Source: UA16 sp905478895 (lineage in GTDB: Bacteria > Bacteroidota > Bacteroidia > Flavobacteriales_D > Sanyastnellaceae). Taken from it: a DNA stretch of 64,000 nt. The stretch is from contig CALSQO010000001.1 in assembly GCA_943788495.1 (NCBI GenBank), positions 744,001 to 808,000 of the forward strand, read 5' to 3'. Each line of letters opens with the position of its first letter. The first letter of the stretch is position 1. Shown here in pieces: positions 9,993 through 19,186 of the stretch. A program made the position numbers and the translations under genes. The notes beneath the pieces are model-generated. The model was not told the origin of the DNA. It did not search any database and saw nothing but the letters and a program-made list of their open reading frames with translations.

Positions 9993-11270
9993 TTACATGG
10001 AGATGGCATGCATCAATTCCATGCAGACAATAGCACCCACAGTTCCAACCGCGTAGCCGAGCACAGCGAGCAATACACCAACCGGTGCAAGCGCTGGTGA
10101 GAATGCACTGGCCACAATCGGGGCTGAAGCGGCTCCGCCTACATTGGCTTGGGAACCAACAGCAACAAAGAAAAAAGGTGCCTTGATGATTTTAGCCACG
10201 GTCAAGAGCGTGATGATGTGTATGGCCATCCAAAGCAGTCCGATCAGGATGACCGACCAGTAGACATCCCAATTGTGGTACAATTCCACCACGTCCATTT
10301 TCATGCCAATGGTAGCGACCAATACATAGAGGAAAGCGCTGCCGATTTTGCTAGCACCTGCACCTTCGTAGCTGCGCAATTTGGTGAAACTCAGTCCTAT
10401 CCCAATCGCAGTTGCGGCAACGACAATCCAAAAGAATCCCTGTTCGAGACTGCTCAAGAATTGTACGACGCTGTCCGGATTGGCATCTAGAATGGAACCA
10501 AACCATGATTTGAAGGCCGGACCTAAACCGTCCGCAGCCACGTGTGCCAAGGCCACGGCGCCGAAGGCAATGCCTCCGATGATCATCAGGTCTTGAAACG
10601 AGGGAATCCGCGCAATTCCCAATTGGAATTTTTCAACCTTTTCTTTCAATGCATCCACGGCAGAAGAGTCGGCCTTGAGCTTGCGGTCAAGCACGGCACT
10701 CATTCCTGCTCCGATCAAGAGGAATGGCATCCAGAGGTTGGCAACGAATACATCAACAATCAGCATCGCACTGAATTGATCGTCCAGTGTTTGCGAAATT
10801 TCCTTGAGCGCAGCCTGATTGGCTCCTCCTCCAATCCAGCTGCCCGCCACGGTCGACAAACCTCGCCAAAAAGCCTCTGGCGAATCACCACCCAGCACGT
10901 TTGGTTCTATGAAGCTCACGGCCCACAGCGCAATGGGCCCGCCGATGACGATGCCGATCGTGGCCGTAAAAAACATGATCAATGCCTTGGGGCCGAGGTT
11001 CCAGATGCCTTTCAAGTCGATGCTCAAACAGAGCAGAACGAGGCTGGCTGGCAATAGGTAGCGCGAGGCGACGAAGTAGAGGTTCGAGGCTTCACCGTCT
11101 ACGATTCCCAGGGAGTTGTAGGCAGCCGGAAGGAAGTAGCACAGCAGCAGGGATGGTATTATTTTGAAAAACCCTTTGAATCGAGGCAGCGAACTGCAGT
11201 GAAAAACAAGCGCCAAGGTGGCGATGAGCAGCCCCAATACGGTGGCGTCATTGGTGATGAGAGCATTCAT
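9993..11270 (-). CDS. DUF819 family inner-membrane protein
   Basis: About 425 residues with roughly 11-12 hydrophobic segments. It resembles the DUF819 (YjcL-like) family, which is related in fold to sodium/solute carriers; the substrate is unknown. Features include a Gly/Ala-rich segment (AGSWIGGGANQAA) and a C-terminal copy-like GSQANVGGAASAP, the inverted-repeat signature of such carriers. The start at ATG 11270 (MNALITND) is preferred over 11291 because a near-consensus -7 box (TTAGTTTG) ends 6 bases before it. It is convergent with ribA, 20 bases apart. Confidence 0.8.
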   Translation of the reverse strand: MNALITNDATVLGLLIATLALVFHCSSLPRFKGFFKIIPSLLLCYFLPAAYNSLGIVDGEASNLYFVASRYLLPASLVLLCLSIDLKGIWNLGPKALIMFFTATIGIVIGGPIALWAVSFIEPNVLGGDSPEAFWRGLSTVAGSWIGGGANQAALKEISQTLDDQFSAMLIVDVFVANLWMPFLLIGAGMSAVLDRKLKADSSAVDALKEKVEKFQLGIARIPSFQDLMIIGGIAFGAVALAHVAADGLGPAFKSWFGSILDANPDSVVQFLSSLEQGFFWIVVAATAIGIGLSFTKLRSYEGAGASKIGSAFLYVLVATIGMKMDVVELYHNWDVYWSVILIGLLWMAIHIITLLTVAKIIKAPFFFVAVGSQANVGGAASAPIVASAFSPALAPVGVLLAVLGYAVGTVGAIVCMELMHAISM

Positions 11271-11354
11271 AACGCGCAAACTAATCATCATAGACAGAAC
11301 ATCGACCGAAGTTTACGGCAATGATTCCAAGGCGGATGTTCAAAAATGAAGGCA

Positions 11355-11386
11355 TGAAAAAACCCCAGGACAAAGGCCCTGGGGTT
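11355..11386 (-). terminator. Terminator of the yaaA-FKBP operon
   Basis: Nine-pair stem AACCCCAGG / CCTGGGGTT. Read on the minus strand it is followed by a T run (the A run at 11357-11362). It lies 24 bases beyond the stop of the FKBP gene. Confidence 0.8.
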
Positions 11387-11409
11387 GGTTGCACGGGGTG
11401 CGTTTTCGT

Positions 11410-12099
11410 TTACTGAATAGAAATCAATTCCACTTCAAAGATGAGCGCCGCAAGGGGAGGAATTGGCCCATTTGGATTTGGATTGGCTCCGTACGCCAAG
11501 TTCTGTGGAATGTAAAAAATGGTCTTTCCTCCGGGCTTCATGAGTTGAAGTCCCTCGGTCCACCCTGCGATTACATTGCCCAAAGGGAATGAGATAGGCT
11601 CGCCTCGTGAGTACGAGGAATCGAATTCAGTTCCATCGATCAATGTTCCGCGGTAGTGCACTGTTACCGTCGAAGCAGCGGTTGGCGATTCGCCCTCGCC
11701 GACCGTTTCATGCTTGTATTGAAGGCCTGATGCTGTGGTTTGAATTCCAGCTTTGCTTGCATTTTGAGCGAGAAAAGATTGGCATTCTGCGTCGTAACCG
11801 GCTGAGGCTTCAGCTTGTTTGGCTTGCATAAAGGCTCCTACCATTTCGTTGGCTTGTTCAGGAGTAAGTCGAGCGGCACCTGTCATTTGACTGGATAATC
11901 CTTCAGCCATTTCATCAGTTGAAATGGATTCAAGTCCCTGGTCTTGCAGGTTTTTAGCGAACAATACGCCCAAAGCGTAGCTGATGTCTTCCATGGATGG
12001 AGTTTGATTTTGTGCCTGCGCAGTGGTGGCAAGCAATGAGATGATGAGGATGCCGAAGGCGCTTTTTAGCCGTCGGCAGGTGATAGAAAATAATTTCAT
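11410..12099 (-). CDS. Exported FKBP-type peptidyl-prolyl isomerase (FkpA/Mip-like)
   Basis: A 229-residue protein. An N-terminal signal peptide ends near ATTAQAQ. A helical dimerisation segment follows (ISYALGVLFAKNLQDQG, typical of FkpA/Mip N-domains), then a C-terminal FKBP domain with VTVHYRGTLIDGTEFDSS, FPLGNVIAGWTEGLQLM and YGANPNPNGPIPP, which carry the usual active-site aromatic residues. It likely assists proline isomerisation and folding of exported proteins in the periplasm. Its ATG overlaps the yaaA stop by four bases (ATGA), so the two are translationally coupled. Confidence 0.9.
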   Translation of the reverse strand: MKLFSITCRRLKSAFGILIISLLATTAQAQNQTPSMEDISYALGVLFAKNLQDQGLESISTDEMAEGLSSQMTGAARLTPEQANEMVGAFMQAKQAEASAGYDAECQSFLAQNASKAGIQTTASGLQYKHETVGEGESPTAASTVTVHYRGTLIDGTEFDSSYSRGEPISFPLGNVIAGWTEGLQLMKPGGKTIFYIPQNLAYGANPNPNGPIPPLAALIFEVELISIQ

Positions 12100-12872
12100 G
12101 ATGCGATTGAATTTTTATCTCGGGTGAATAACCAAGTATCTGCACTGGACAAAGAACGGTCCCAGCGGTAGCCCATTCCACCAAACCCTTTCATTTCATC
12201 GGGGTCAGTGATTCGATTTTGAACGATGAATTTCGCCATGGTACCGCGTGCCTCTTTGGCGTATGCCATGAGGGCTTTGTATTCGCCCTTGACCAAGTCT
12301 TTGAAAACGGGCGTAATGATGCGTCGATCCATCGACTTCAACTGAGCTGCTTTGCTGTATTCTTGACTCGCTAGGTCAATAATGGGGCCTGTAGTCACCT
12401 CTTGAAGCTTCTGTTGGAGCCTGTCTCCCCAAAATGCATAGAGGTTTTTGGTTGTGTCATCATTTGGCCATTTCAATCCCATTTCGAGTCGATAGGATTG
12501 CATGTAATCCTTCGGCCCCAAAATGCCATACAGTCCGCTCAAAATGCGCAAATGTTGTTGGGCAAAATCCATATCCTCCGATGACCAGGACCGAGCGTCC
12601 AGTCCTGTATACACGGCCCCTTTGAAACCGTAGGCCGCTGGTTTCGCATTGTTTTCCGTAAAGGGTGCCGCCCAATCGGTACAGCGTTCATGTGCTTCTT
12701 CGGCAATGGCTTGGCTGACTTTCATCAGAGACGCGATATCGGAAACACTGAGCTTCTTCAATTCCTTCATCAAAGACTTTGCATCTTCCAAAAAGGATGG
12801 CTGCGTGGGCGCGAATTTCACGGGAAATTCATCCGAGGCCATGGTTTTAGAAGGGGAGAGTAAAACAAGCAT
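12096..12872 (-). CDS. yaaA: YaaA/DUF328 peroxide-stress protein
   Basis: About 258 residues from ATG 12872, whose product begins MLVLLSPSKTM, the family's characteristic N-terminus. Further family motifs are GFKGAVYTGLDA, LSGLYGILGP, SYRLEMG, LASQEYSKA and the C-terminal FGGMGYRW. E. coli YaaA limits intracellular iron and protects DNA and proteins during hydrogen peroxide stress. The upstream in-frame ATG at 12917 is rejected because it would add 15 residues ahead of the conserved start. A -7 box sits 8 bases upstream. First gene of a two-gene operon with the FKBP gene. Confidence 0.92.
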   Translation of the reverse strand: MLVLLSPSKTMASDEFPVKFAPTQPSFLEDAKSLMKELKKLSVSDIASLMKVSQAIAEEAHERCTDWAAPFTENNAKPAAYGFKGAVYTGLDARSWSSEDMDFAQQHLRILSGLYGILGPKDYMQSYRLEMGLKWPNDDTTKNLYAFWGDRLQQKLQEVTTGPIIDLASQEYSKAAQLKSMDRRIITPVFKDLVKGEYKALMAYAKEARGTMAKFIVQNRITDPDEMKGFGGMGYRWDRSLSSADTWLFTRDKNSIAS

Positions 12873-12880
12873 TGCGCCGG

Positions 12881-12888
12881 CAAAAGTA
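12881..12888 (-). promoter_or_regulatory. -7 promoter element of yaaA
   Basis: TACTTTTG on the minus strand matches TAnnTTTG and ends 8 bases before the yaaA ATG at 12872. It is back-to-back with the -7 box of the divergent gene at 12930. Confidence 0.5.
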
Positions 12889-12917
12889 AGTGGTATCCTC
12901 AGTGATTCCAATTGCAC

Positions 12918-12925
12918 TATATTCG
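12918..12925 (+). promoter_or_regulatory. -7 promoter element, leaderless type
   Basis: TATATTCG ends exactly 4 bases before ATG 12930, so transcription should start at or next to the start codon. The same spacing recurs at several other genes in the window. Confidence 0.5.
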
Positions 12926-12929
12926 GACC

Positions 12930-14822
12930 ATGAATTCGAAATCAATCCTCCCCATCCTTGCATTGAGCTTGGCTCTGAGTTTTTCATTGAATCTTCTTTC
13001 CCAGTGCGAAGAAGGAGAAACCGCCATTGAATTTGTCATCGATACAGATGCATGGGGCTACGAGATGTATTGGGAATTGACACCATCAGGATTGGGGTGC
13101 GGCAGCGCTGATTTCTTGGCGAGTGGTGGCAACTCAGAAGAGGTAGGTTGCGACGGAGCTGGAGCGGATGGTTCAGGCGGAACTGCGTATGGGAATAATG
13201 CTATTTATGTTGAAGGGCCTTTTTGTTTCAGCACCGGAGAACCGTTGGACCTGATTCATGTAGACAGCTACGGAGATGGAGGCTCGCGCTTTGACTTGGT
13301 CATGGACGGTGTGCTTTCGGGAATATTCAATGGAACTGGCGCTGGCAACGTATGGACGTTCACGGCTGGCGAGAGTTTGCTTGTTGAGAACGATGTTCCT
13401 TGCGATGCCGCCGCGGTAGAAGTAGACGGTCCAACCGTTATGATTTCGACGGCAGGCGCGACGGTGCAGGCCGGCGAAGTTTCGCCGCCAGCTGCGCCAA
13501 ACGGCTCATGCAATTTACCCGGTTCATGGTGTGGTTCGGACGCCAACGTGACGGCTTCTGGTTGGGTTTCCTTTTCTCCGGAAAGCGAGGCGCCGCTTAT
13601 GATTTCTTCTTGCACGGACAGTGCAAGTTTTGACACTCAAATCGCCCTTTACAAAGCGGAAGATTGCGCGGACTGGGCATCATTCGAGTTGGTGGCATCA
13701 GGCGATGATCAATGCGGTGGTTACCGATCCATCATGTACACGAGTTGTTTGGAAGTCGGGGCAACATACCTCGTTCAAGTGGAAGGTTGGGGCGGACAGA
13801 CAGGAGATGCGTACATCTCGGTTTCTACGTTGGAAGAAAGCGACATCAGTGCCGATGCACAGCAACGAAATGTCACGTGTCCTTTGGATAAAGATTTTGA
13901 AGCCAACGGTCTGTTGCTGCCTTTTGTCAATCTTGGAGGCGCTGATTTCAGCTGTTCTTGGACGGGTCCGAATGGTTTTTCCTCGGAAGAGTCATGGCTT
14001 TATGGCCTCGCCCCGGGTACCTACACCGCGACCATCACCACTACGTGTGGTACTGAATTTTCTTTCAGCCGCACGATTTCAGCGCCGGAGCCCTGGGACA
14101 TTGAAACGACCATCGCGGAGGCGTCATGCGCAGAAGCAGCAGACGGTTCTGTCGAAATTGCAGTCAGCGGCGCCACCCCTGATTACACATTTGTTTGGAC
14201 GGGCCCGAATGAATTCACGTCAGAAGAACAAAATCTTTTCAGCTTGTTACCGGGCACTTATCAGTTGTCAATCAGCGACGCGAACGGTTGTGCGAACTCG
14301 GTCACAGCCTTCATCCCAGAGGTGGAAGCCTCGGATTTCAGCATTGGGAGTGACACCATTATTTGCGAAGATGAGCCGCTCTTGATCTATGGCCCACTGG
14401 GTTATGATTATGAATGGCAAGATGGATCAACCAATCAATTTTTCTACGTTGCACCGGGAGACTTCGCTCCGGGCACCTACAGTATCATTTTGTCAGGCTC
14501 AACCGATACCGGTTGTTCGTTCGCCGATGCGCTGCTGTTGACCGTGCACGAATGTTCCCTCGGGATGGAGGAATTGGGTTTGGCCGATCGATTCCTCTAC
14601 CCGAATCCCGCCACGGATGAAGTGTTCATGAACGTTGATTGTGGTCAAAGTGGTTGGCAAGCCGTGGCATTTGATGCCACTGGTAGAAAGATTGCAGAAC
14701 GGCTATGGACGGGAGCGGGGTCGCCTGTATTCGATGTAAGTTCTTGGCCTGTTGGACGTTACACGATCCAGTTTCTAGACGAAGATCGTTCGCTCATTCA
14801 CAGCCTTAGCGTCACCCGCTGA
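12930..14822 (+). CDS. T9SS type A secreted protein with SprB-like repeats
   Basis: About 630 residues from ATG 12930, whose product begins with a hydrophobic signal peptide ending near NLLSQCEEGE. The middle contains a region resembling secreted beta-sandwich domains (MISSCTDSASFDTQIALY) and then two copies of a SprB-like repeat with WTGPN.F.SEE and LLPGTYQLSISDANGC. The C-terminus is a type A T9SS sorting domain: FLYPNPATDEV, VAFDATGRKI, WPVGRYTIQF. The protein is therefore predicted to cross the outer membrane through the Por machinery and be attached or released at the surface. The biological role is unknown; adhesin or matrix component is plausible. Confidence 0.85.
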   Translation: MNSKSILPILALSLALSFSLNLLSQCEEGETAIEFVIDTDAWGYEMYWELTPSGLGCGSADFLASGGNSEEVGCDGAGADGSGGTAYGNNAIYVEGPFCFSTGEPLDLIHVDSYGDGGSRFDLVMDGVLSGIFNGTGAGNVWTFTAGESLLVENDVPCDAAAVEVDGPTVMISTAGATVQAGEVSPPAAPNGSCNLPGSWCGSDANVTASGWVSFSPESEAPLMISSCTDSASFDTQIALYKAEDCADWASFELVASGDDQCGGYRSIMYTSCLEVGATYLVQVEGWGGQTGDAYISVSTLEESDISADAQQRNVTCPLDKDFEANGLLLPFVNLGGADFSCSWTGPNGFSSEESWLYGLAPGTYTATITTTCGTEFSFSRTISAPEPWDIETTIAEASCAEAADGSVEIAVSGATPDYTFVWTGPNEFTSEEQNLFSLLPGTYQLSISDANGCANSVTAFIPEVEASDFSIGSDTIICEDEPLLIYGPLGYDYEWQDGSTNQFFYVAPGDFAPGTYSIILSGSTDTGCSFADALLLTVHECSLGMEELGLADRFLYPNPATDEVFMNVDCGQSGWQAVAFDATGRKIAERLWTGAGSPVFDVSSWPVGRYTIQFLDEDRSLIHSLSVTR

Positions 14823-14835
14823 TTTTCCTTTTGCT

Positions 14836-15888
14836 TCAGAAATTCGCTCGCCCGAGCAAGGAGCATGCGCGCTGGATTTGTTCCGCTGTGACGTCACGAT
14901 GCGTGACAAACCGAACCTTTTGCCCGCCAAATGGAAAGCAGGCAATGCCCTGAGTCGCCGCCCATTCTACGAATTGATCGGCCGCAACATGCGCTTTTAA
15001 GCTGAAAATGACAATGTTGGTTTCGACGGGTTCGATGGATGCGACACAAGCCACTTCGTTCAATGTTGCGGCCAGCGCTTGAGCGTGAAGATGGTCGTTG
15101 TGCATCCGCGGCAATTCATGGTCCAATGCATGCAGACAAGCTCCGGCTAGCCCCCCAATTTGTCGCATTCCCCCGCCCAATACCTTTCGGGTGCGGTGGG
15201 CTTCTTCAATGAACCCCTTGCTTCCAATCAAAACGGAGCCAACAGGCGCTCCCAGTCCTTTTGAGAAGCAGACCGATATGGAATGGAACATTCTGCCATA
15301 GCTCTTCCAGACTTCGTCGGCAGGCACCGAGTCATTGTTTCGAGCAATCAGTGCATTCCATACCCGGGCTCCATCCAAATGCAAGGGCAAGTTTGCGGCG
15401 AGACATCCGGCTTGAATGGCCATTAAATCCGCTATTTTCCATACTGATCCGCCGCCGCGGTTGCAGGTGTCTTCAACCGAAACCAATGCCGTACGTGCGT
15501 AATGGCTGTCGCTCGGATTGATTTCCCCAACCACATCCGACCACTCAAATCGACCATTGTCTCCCTCGAGAAGGCGCACGGATGCGCCGGAATTTCGGGC
15601 AATTCCTCCACCTTCGTAATTGTAGATGTGGGACTTGCGATCGCACACCACTTCATCTCCGGGCCGCACATGCACATTGATTGCGATTTGATTTGTCATT
15701 GTTCCAGAAGGACAGTACAGAGCGGCTTCATGGCCGAACATGGCAGCGCATCGCTCTTGCAATTCCAGCGCTGCCGGATCTTCGGCGAAAACGTCATCCC
15801 CGGTTTTGGCCTCATGCATGGCTTTGAGCATCGCTGCCGTTGGCCGTGTAATGGTGTCGGAGCGCAAATCGATGGTGGGTTCATTCAT
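14836..15888 (-). CDS. ltaE: Low-specificity L-threonine aldolase
   Basis: A 350-residue PLP enzyme that splits threonine or allo-threonine to glycine and acetaldehyde. Family motifs in order: DLRSDTITRPT at the N-terminus, GDDVFAEDP, PSGTMTNQIA (phosphate-binding region), LHLDGARVWNA with the Asp that holds the pyridine nitrogen, and CFSKGLGAPVGS with the Schiff-base lysine. GGGMRQ follows as usual. The length fits the family. It is convergent with the T9SS protein gene before it (13-base gap) and divergent from the S46 peptidase gene. Confidence 0.94.
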   Translation of the reverse strand: MNEPTIDLRSDTITRPTAAMLKAMHEAKTGDDVFAEDPAALELQERCAAMFGHEAALYCPSGTMTNQIAINVHVRPGDEVVCDRKSHIYNYEGGGIARNSGASVRLLEGDNGRFEWSDVVGEINPSDSHYARTALVSVEDTCNRGGGSVWKIADLMAIQAGCLAANLPLHLDGARVWNALIARNNDSVPADEVWKSYGRMFHSISVCFSKGLGAPVGSVLIGSKGFIEEAHRTRKVLGGGMRQIGGLAGACLHALDHELPRMHNDHLHAQALAATLNEVACVASIEPVETNIVIFSLKAHVAADQFVEWAATQGIACFPFGGQKVRFVTHRDVTAEQIQRACSLLGRANF

Positions 15889-16006
15889 GGTGCGTGGTGT
15901 AGGAGGGAGTTCGACATTGTAAAACTAACAATGACCAGCTTTGGACGCTCCATTTGAAGCGAACTATATTCGGCATCCCATTTACACGCTATTGATACAT
16001 TCACGC

Positions 16007-18157
16007 ATGAAAATCTTTCAAACGACCATTCTTGATAGGAGCATGAGGTTCTCACTCATCATTTTGGCCCTGGTGACGGCAAATGGCACACTGGCCAAAG
16101 AGGGCATGTGGATCCCGACACTTCTCAATGCTGTTGAAGGCGATATGCAGGCGATGGGGATGCACTTGAGCGCCGAGGACATCTATAGCATCAATGATGG
16201 TTCTTTGAAGGATGCAGTGGTTCATTTTAATGGGGGATGCACCGCAGAAATGATCAGTTCCGAAGGTCTTCTGCTGACCAATCACCACTGTGGATTTGGT
16301 CAGATTGCGTTTCACAGCACGGTTGAGAATGATTACTTAAAGGACGGGTTTTGGGCCATGACCCGAGCGGAAGAATTGGTGAATCCCGATCTTTTTGCCC
16401 GGTTCATCCATCGCATCGAAGACGTCACGGAAAGCATTGCCACCGCCGAAGATCGCGAGCAGATGAAAAAAGACCTGGTGGAAGCGGCCACCGCGGGCAA
16501 TGGATTGGAAGGAAAAGTAGTCGCGTTTGACTTCGGCAATAGCCATTACTTGATCACCACAATCACCTACAATGACGTGCGCTTGGTCGGCGCCCCGCCT
16601 TCGGCGGTAGGTAAGTTTGGAGGCGATACAGACAATTGGGTTTGGCCGAGGCATACGGGCGATTTCAGCATGTTTCGTATTTATGCCAATGCCGAAAATC
16701 AGCCCGCAGACTATGCCGCTGATAATGTGCCTTTTCGTCCTCGGCATCACTTCCCAGTCAATGTCGGCGGCACCAAAGAGGGGGACTTTACCATGGTATT
16801 TGGCTTCCCCGGACGCACAGAGCAGTACTTGACGAGCGATGCTGTGGCTCGTGTCATTGATGAATTAAACCCAGCGCGCATTGATATGCGGGAGGCTTCA
16901 CTCGCGGTGATCAATGCAGCGAGAACGGAATCGGCGGCATTGCGCATCGCATACGCAGACAAGCAAAGTTCCATTGCCAACGCATGGAAGAAATGGATTG
17001 GCCAGAACAAAGGGCTTATCGAGTTGGATGCAATCGGCCAGAAGCGAGCCCTTGAAATGCAATTCATGGCACGTGCTTCCGCAGCTGAAAATGTGGGTTG
17101 GATGCGATTGATTTCGAGCATGCAAGCGGAAAATGAAGCACTCTTTCCATACCAGATGGCGCGAAGCATGTTCATTGAATGGGTCTATTATGGACCTGAT
17201 ATTTTGAGCTACGCGCAGTCCTTTGCTCCCTTGATTCAAAACTGGAATTCATTGGAGGAAAAGGGCGAGCTGGATGGAACCATTTCGGATTTGAAAGGGA
17301 GAACTTCAAATCATTTTCGCCAATACGAAGCCCGAGTCGATGAGGGAGTTATGGCTGCACTTCTCGATCCTTATCGGGAACATTTGGACGTTCAATTCGT
17401 TCCTGAATCGATGCAAAACGCAACGAACGCAGAAGCTTGGGCCACCTCAATTTTTGAAAAAAGTGTCTTTGCAGATGCAGAAAAAATGAGAGGAATGCTG
17501 GATAAACCAAATCCCAAGGCATTTGCCAAGTTGGCCAAAGACCCCGCCTTTAAGTTGGTTCAGGCGATGCGCAGTGTTTATTTCGATCGCGTCGCCGGAG
17601 AGTACCGCGCGCACACCAGTGCTTTGGATTCGCTCACCGGCGAGTATACTGCTGCATTGCGGGCTTTGTTTCCCGAAAAAGCATTCTTCCCCGATGCCAA
17701 TAGCACCATGCGTCTCACTTACGGCAAGGTGGAAGGGTCATCACCTTATGACGGAATGGAATACCGGCCTTTTACAACGGCAAATGGAATCCTGCAAAAA
17801 TTCATTCCGGGTGATGCTGATTTTGATTTGCCGTTGGACTTGGTGGAAGCCCTTCGTGCAGGTGAGTGGGGGGAGTATGCCGATGATGCTGGGAACCTGC
17901 CCGTTTGCTTTACCGGATCGAATCATACCACAGGAGGGAACTCCGGTTCGCCAGCGATTGACGGGGATGGTTACCTTGTGGGCATCAACTTTGACCGTTC
18001 GTGGGAATCAACCATGAGTGACATCCTATTCGATGAAACGAGGTGCCGGAACATCATGGTTGACATTCGCTACGTCCTCTGGATTACAGATGTTTATGCT
18101 GGGGCAGGTCACCTTGTGGATGAAATGACATGCGTCAAGGCAGCAAAACCCGAGTGA
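16007..18157 (+). CDS. S46 family dipeptidyl peptidase, DPP11-like (Asp/Glu-specific type)
   Basis: About 716 residues with an N-terminal signal peptide (alternative start at 16043; the upstream frame to 15941 lacks export features). Catalytic His lies in LLTNHHCGF, Asp in GGDTDNWVWPRHTGDF, and nucleophile Ser in GGNSGSP (residue about 646). Eighteen residues after that Ser the sequence reads NFDR. In Porphyromonas enzymes this position (673) is Arg in DPP11, which cuts after Asp/Glu, and Gly in DPP7, which prefers hydrophobic residues. The Arg therefore predicts DPP11 specificity. It probably works in the periplasm, releasing dipeptides from acidic oligopeptides for uptake. Confidence 0.92.
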   Translation: MKIFQTTILDRSMRFSLIILALVTANGTLAKEGMWIPTLLNAVEGDMQAMGMHLSAEDIYSINDGSLKDAVVHFNGGCTAEMISSEGLLLTNHHCGFGQIAFHSTVENDYLKDGFWAMTRAEELVNPDLFARFIHRIEDVTESIATAEDREQMKKDLVEAATAGNGLEGKVVAFDFGNSHYLITTITYNDVRLVGAPPSAVGKFGGDTDNWVWPRHTGDFSMFRIYANAENQPADYAADNVPFRPRHHFPVNVGGTKEGDFTMVFGFPGRTEQYLTSDAVARVIDELNPARIDMREASLAVINAARTESAALRIAYADKQSSIANAWKKWIGQNKGLIELDAIGQKRALEMQFMARASAAENVGWMRLISSMQAENEALFPYQMARSMFIEWVYYGPDILSYAQSFAPLIQNWNSLEEKGELDGTISDLKGRTSNHFRQYEARVDEGVMAALLDPYREHLDVQFVPESMQNATNAEAWATSIFEKSVFADAEKMRGMLDKPNPKAFAKLAKDPAFKLVQAMRSVYFDRVAGEYRAHTSALDSLTGEYTAALRALFPEKAFFPDANSTMRLTYGKVEGSSPYDGMEYRPFTTANGILQKFIPGDADFDLPLDLVEALRAGEWGEYADDAGNLPVCFTGSNHTTGGNSGSPAIDGDGYLVGINFDRSWESTMSDILFDETRCRNIMVDIRYVLWITDVYAGAGHLVDEMTCVKAAKPE

Positions 18158-18283
18158 AGTCCTTGCGCAACGGAGCGGGCGCAATTTTGAGCAAAGCAGC
18201 AACAGTGTGCTTGACTTTTGCGCATTCAATGCTTGCCAAATTGAAAAGCTACCGCAGACTCAGCCCTGAATGGACCCTGAGGC

Positions 18284-18412
18284 TTATGCCAAGAATGAAA
18301 TAACCGTTACGAGCAATCCAAAGAGAATAATTGCGAAGGTAACGGGTCCTCCAATCTCATTTTGTTCCGGTTCGCTATCGTGCCCGTGGTCGTGCGTTGA
18401 ATCATGTGCCAT
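18284..18412 (-). CDS. 42-residue His-rich single-pass membrane protein
   Basis: A complete small frame from ATG 18412 to TAA. The first ~20 residues are hydrophilic with five His and many Asp/Glu (HDSTHDHGHDSEPEQ); the rest is one hydrophobic helix (VTFAIILFGLLVTVISFLA) running to the C-terminus. This amphipathic layout is very unlikely by chance in a 129-base intergenic frame. A tail-anchored or small inner-membrane subunit, perhaps metal-binding or part of a respiratory complex, is conceivable, but I do not recognise the family. It sits alone between the S46 peptidase and the lysyl oxidase locus. Confidence 0.6.
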   Translation of the reverse strand: MAHDSTHDHGHDSEPEQNEIGGPVTFAIILFGLLVTVISFLA

Positions 18413-18532
18413 GCGACAAAAATAAGGCAGGATTTCGCGTCATTCAAGTGCTCAAGCAACCCTTTTTGATGCAGTCCGGTTCACTTATTGCGGATGAGTT
18501 ATCTTCGACATCTGCAACTCAAATTGAAAGCA

Positions 18533-19186
18533 ATGCTATTCTCATTGAAATCGGGCTTTTCTTACGCTTTGTTGAATCAATCTGCAGGGTTCATTTGCCT
18601 TGTTTTCCTGTGTGCCTTCAGCGAGGCGAACGCACAATGCGCAGACACCGAGTCTACCATCGAAGTAATCATCGTCGCTGACAACTGGCCCACTGAAACA
18701 TCGTGGGACTTGCTGCACGGAAGCGATGTGATTGCTTCTGGCGGAGCGGTTGGCGATACCATTTGTTTGGACGCTTCCATCGAAGACCCTTGCTTATCAT
18801 TTACGATTTACGACTCCTATGGTGATGGAATCTATGCGCCAGGTGGATATTGGATTTACCAGGATGGAATTGAAATTGCAACGGGAAATGCATTTGGATA
18901 CGGCGAAACCGTTTCCTTCGATTGTGCTCCGGGCACAACATGCAACGATGCTTTTTCGCTGACAGAAGCGGATTATGGCATCGTGAACCAAGGACATGAC
19001 ATGATGCGTGGTATCAGTTCGTTCCCCCTTCCAATGGCATGTATTTGTTCTCCACGTGTGACGTTCAATGCGATACCCGGCTTTGGATTTATGATTATTG
19101 TAACATGGGCAATTTTGATGACACCAATGAAGGGTCCATATACTATGATGATGAGCAAGGCGGTTGCGGGGATCAAGCCAACTTGA
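18533..19186 (+). CDS. N-terminal fragment of frameshifted lysyl oxidase-domain T9SS protein
   Basis: From ATG 18533 the frame encodes a signal peptide (LVFLCAFSEANAQC), a T9SS-associated beta-sandwich (IYDSYGDGIYAPGGYW) and the start of a second domain (CNDAFSLTEADYGIVNQGHD). It is coherent up to about base 19000. Beyond that the frame turns into low-quality sequence and stops at 19186, while the coherent protein continues one frame over (HDAWYQFVPPSNG...). The junction is a 5-base tandem duplication (ACATG ACATG at 18994-19003). Together with the next entry this is one gene, 18533-21474, broken by a frameshift or misread in the assembly. Confidence 0.75.
   Translation: MLFSLKSGFSYALLNQSAGFICLVFLCAFSEANAQCADTESTIEVIIVADNWPTETSWDLLHGSDVIASGGAVGDTICLDASIEDPCLSFTIYDSYGDGIYAPGGYWIYQDGIEIATGNAFGYGETVSFDCAPGTTCNDAFSLTEADYGIVNQGHDMMRGISSFPLPMACICSPRVTFNAIPGFGFMIIVTWAILMTPMKGPYTMMMSKAVAGIKPT
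18994..19003 (+). repeat. 5-bp tandem duplication causing a frameshift
   Basis: ACATG occurs twice in direct tandem. Removing one copy restores a continuous frame reading QGHDAWYQFVPP across the lysyl oxidase-domain gene. Confidence 0.7.

Noticed and set aside
12912..12929. In-frame upstream start at 12912 for the T9SS type A protein
   Set aside because: It would place the start codon on top of the -7 promoter box at 12918-12925; ATG 12930 gives a clean signal peptide.
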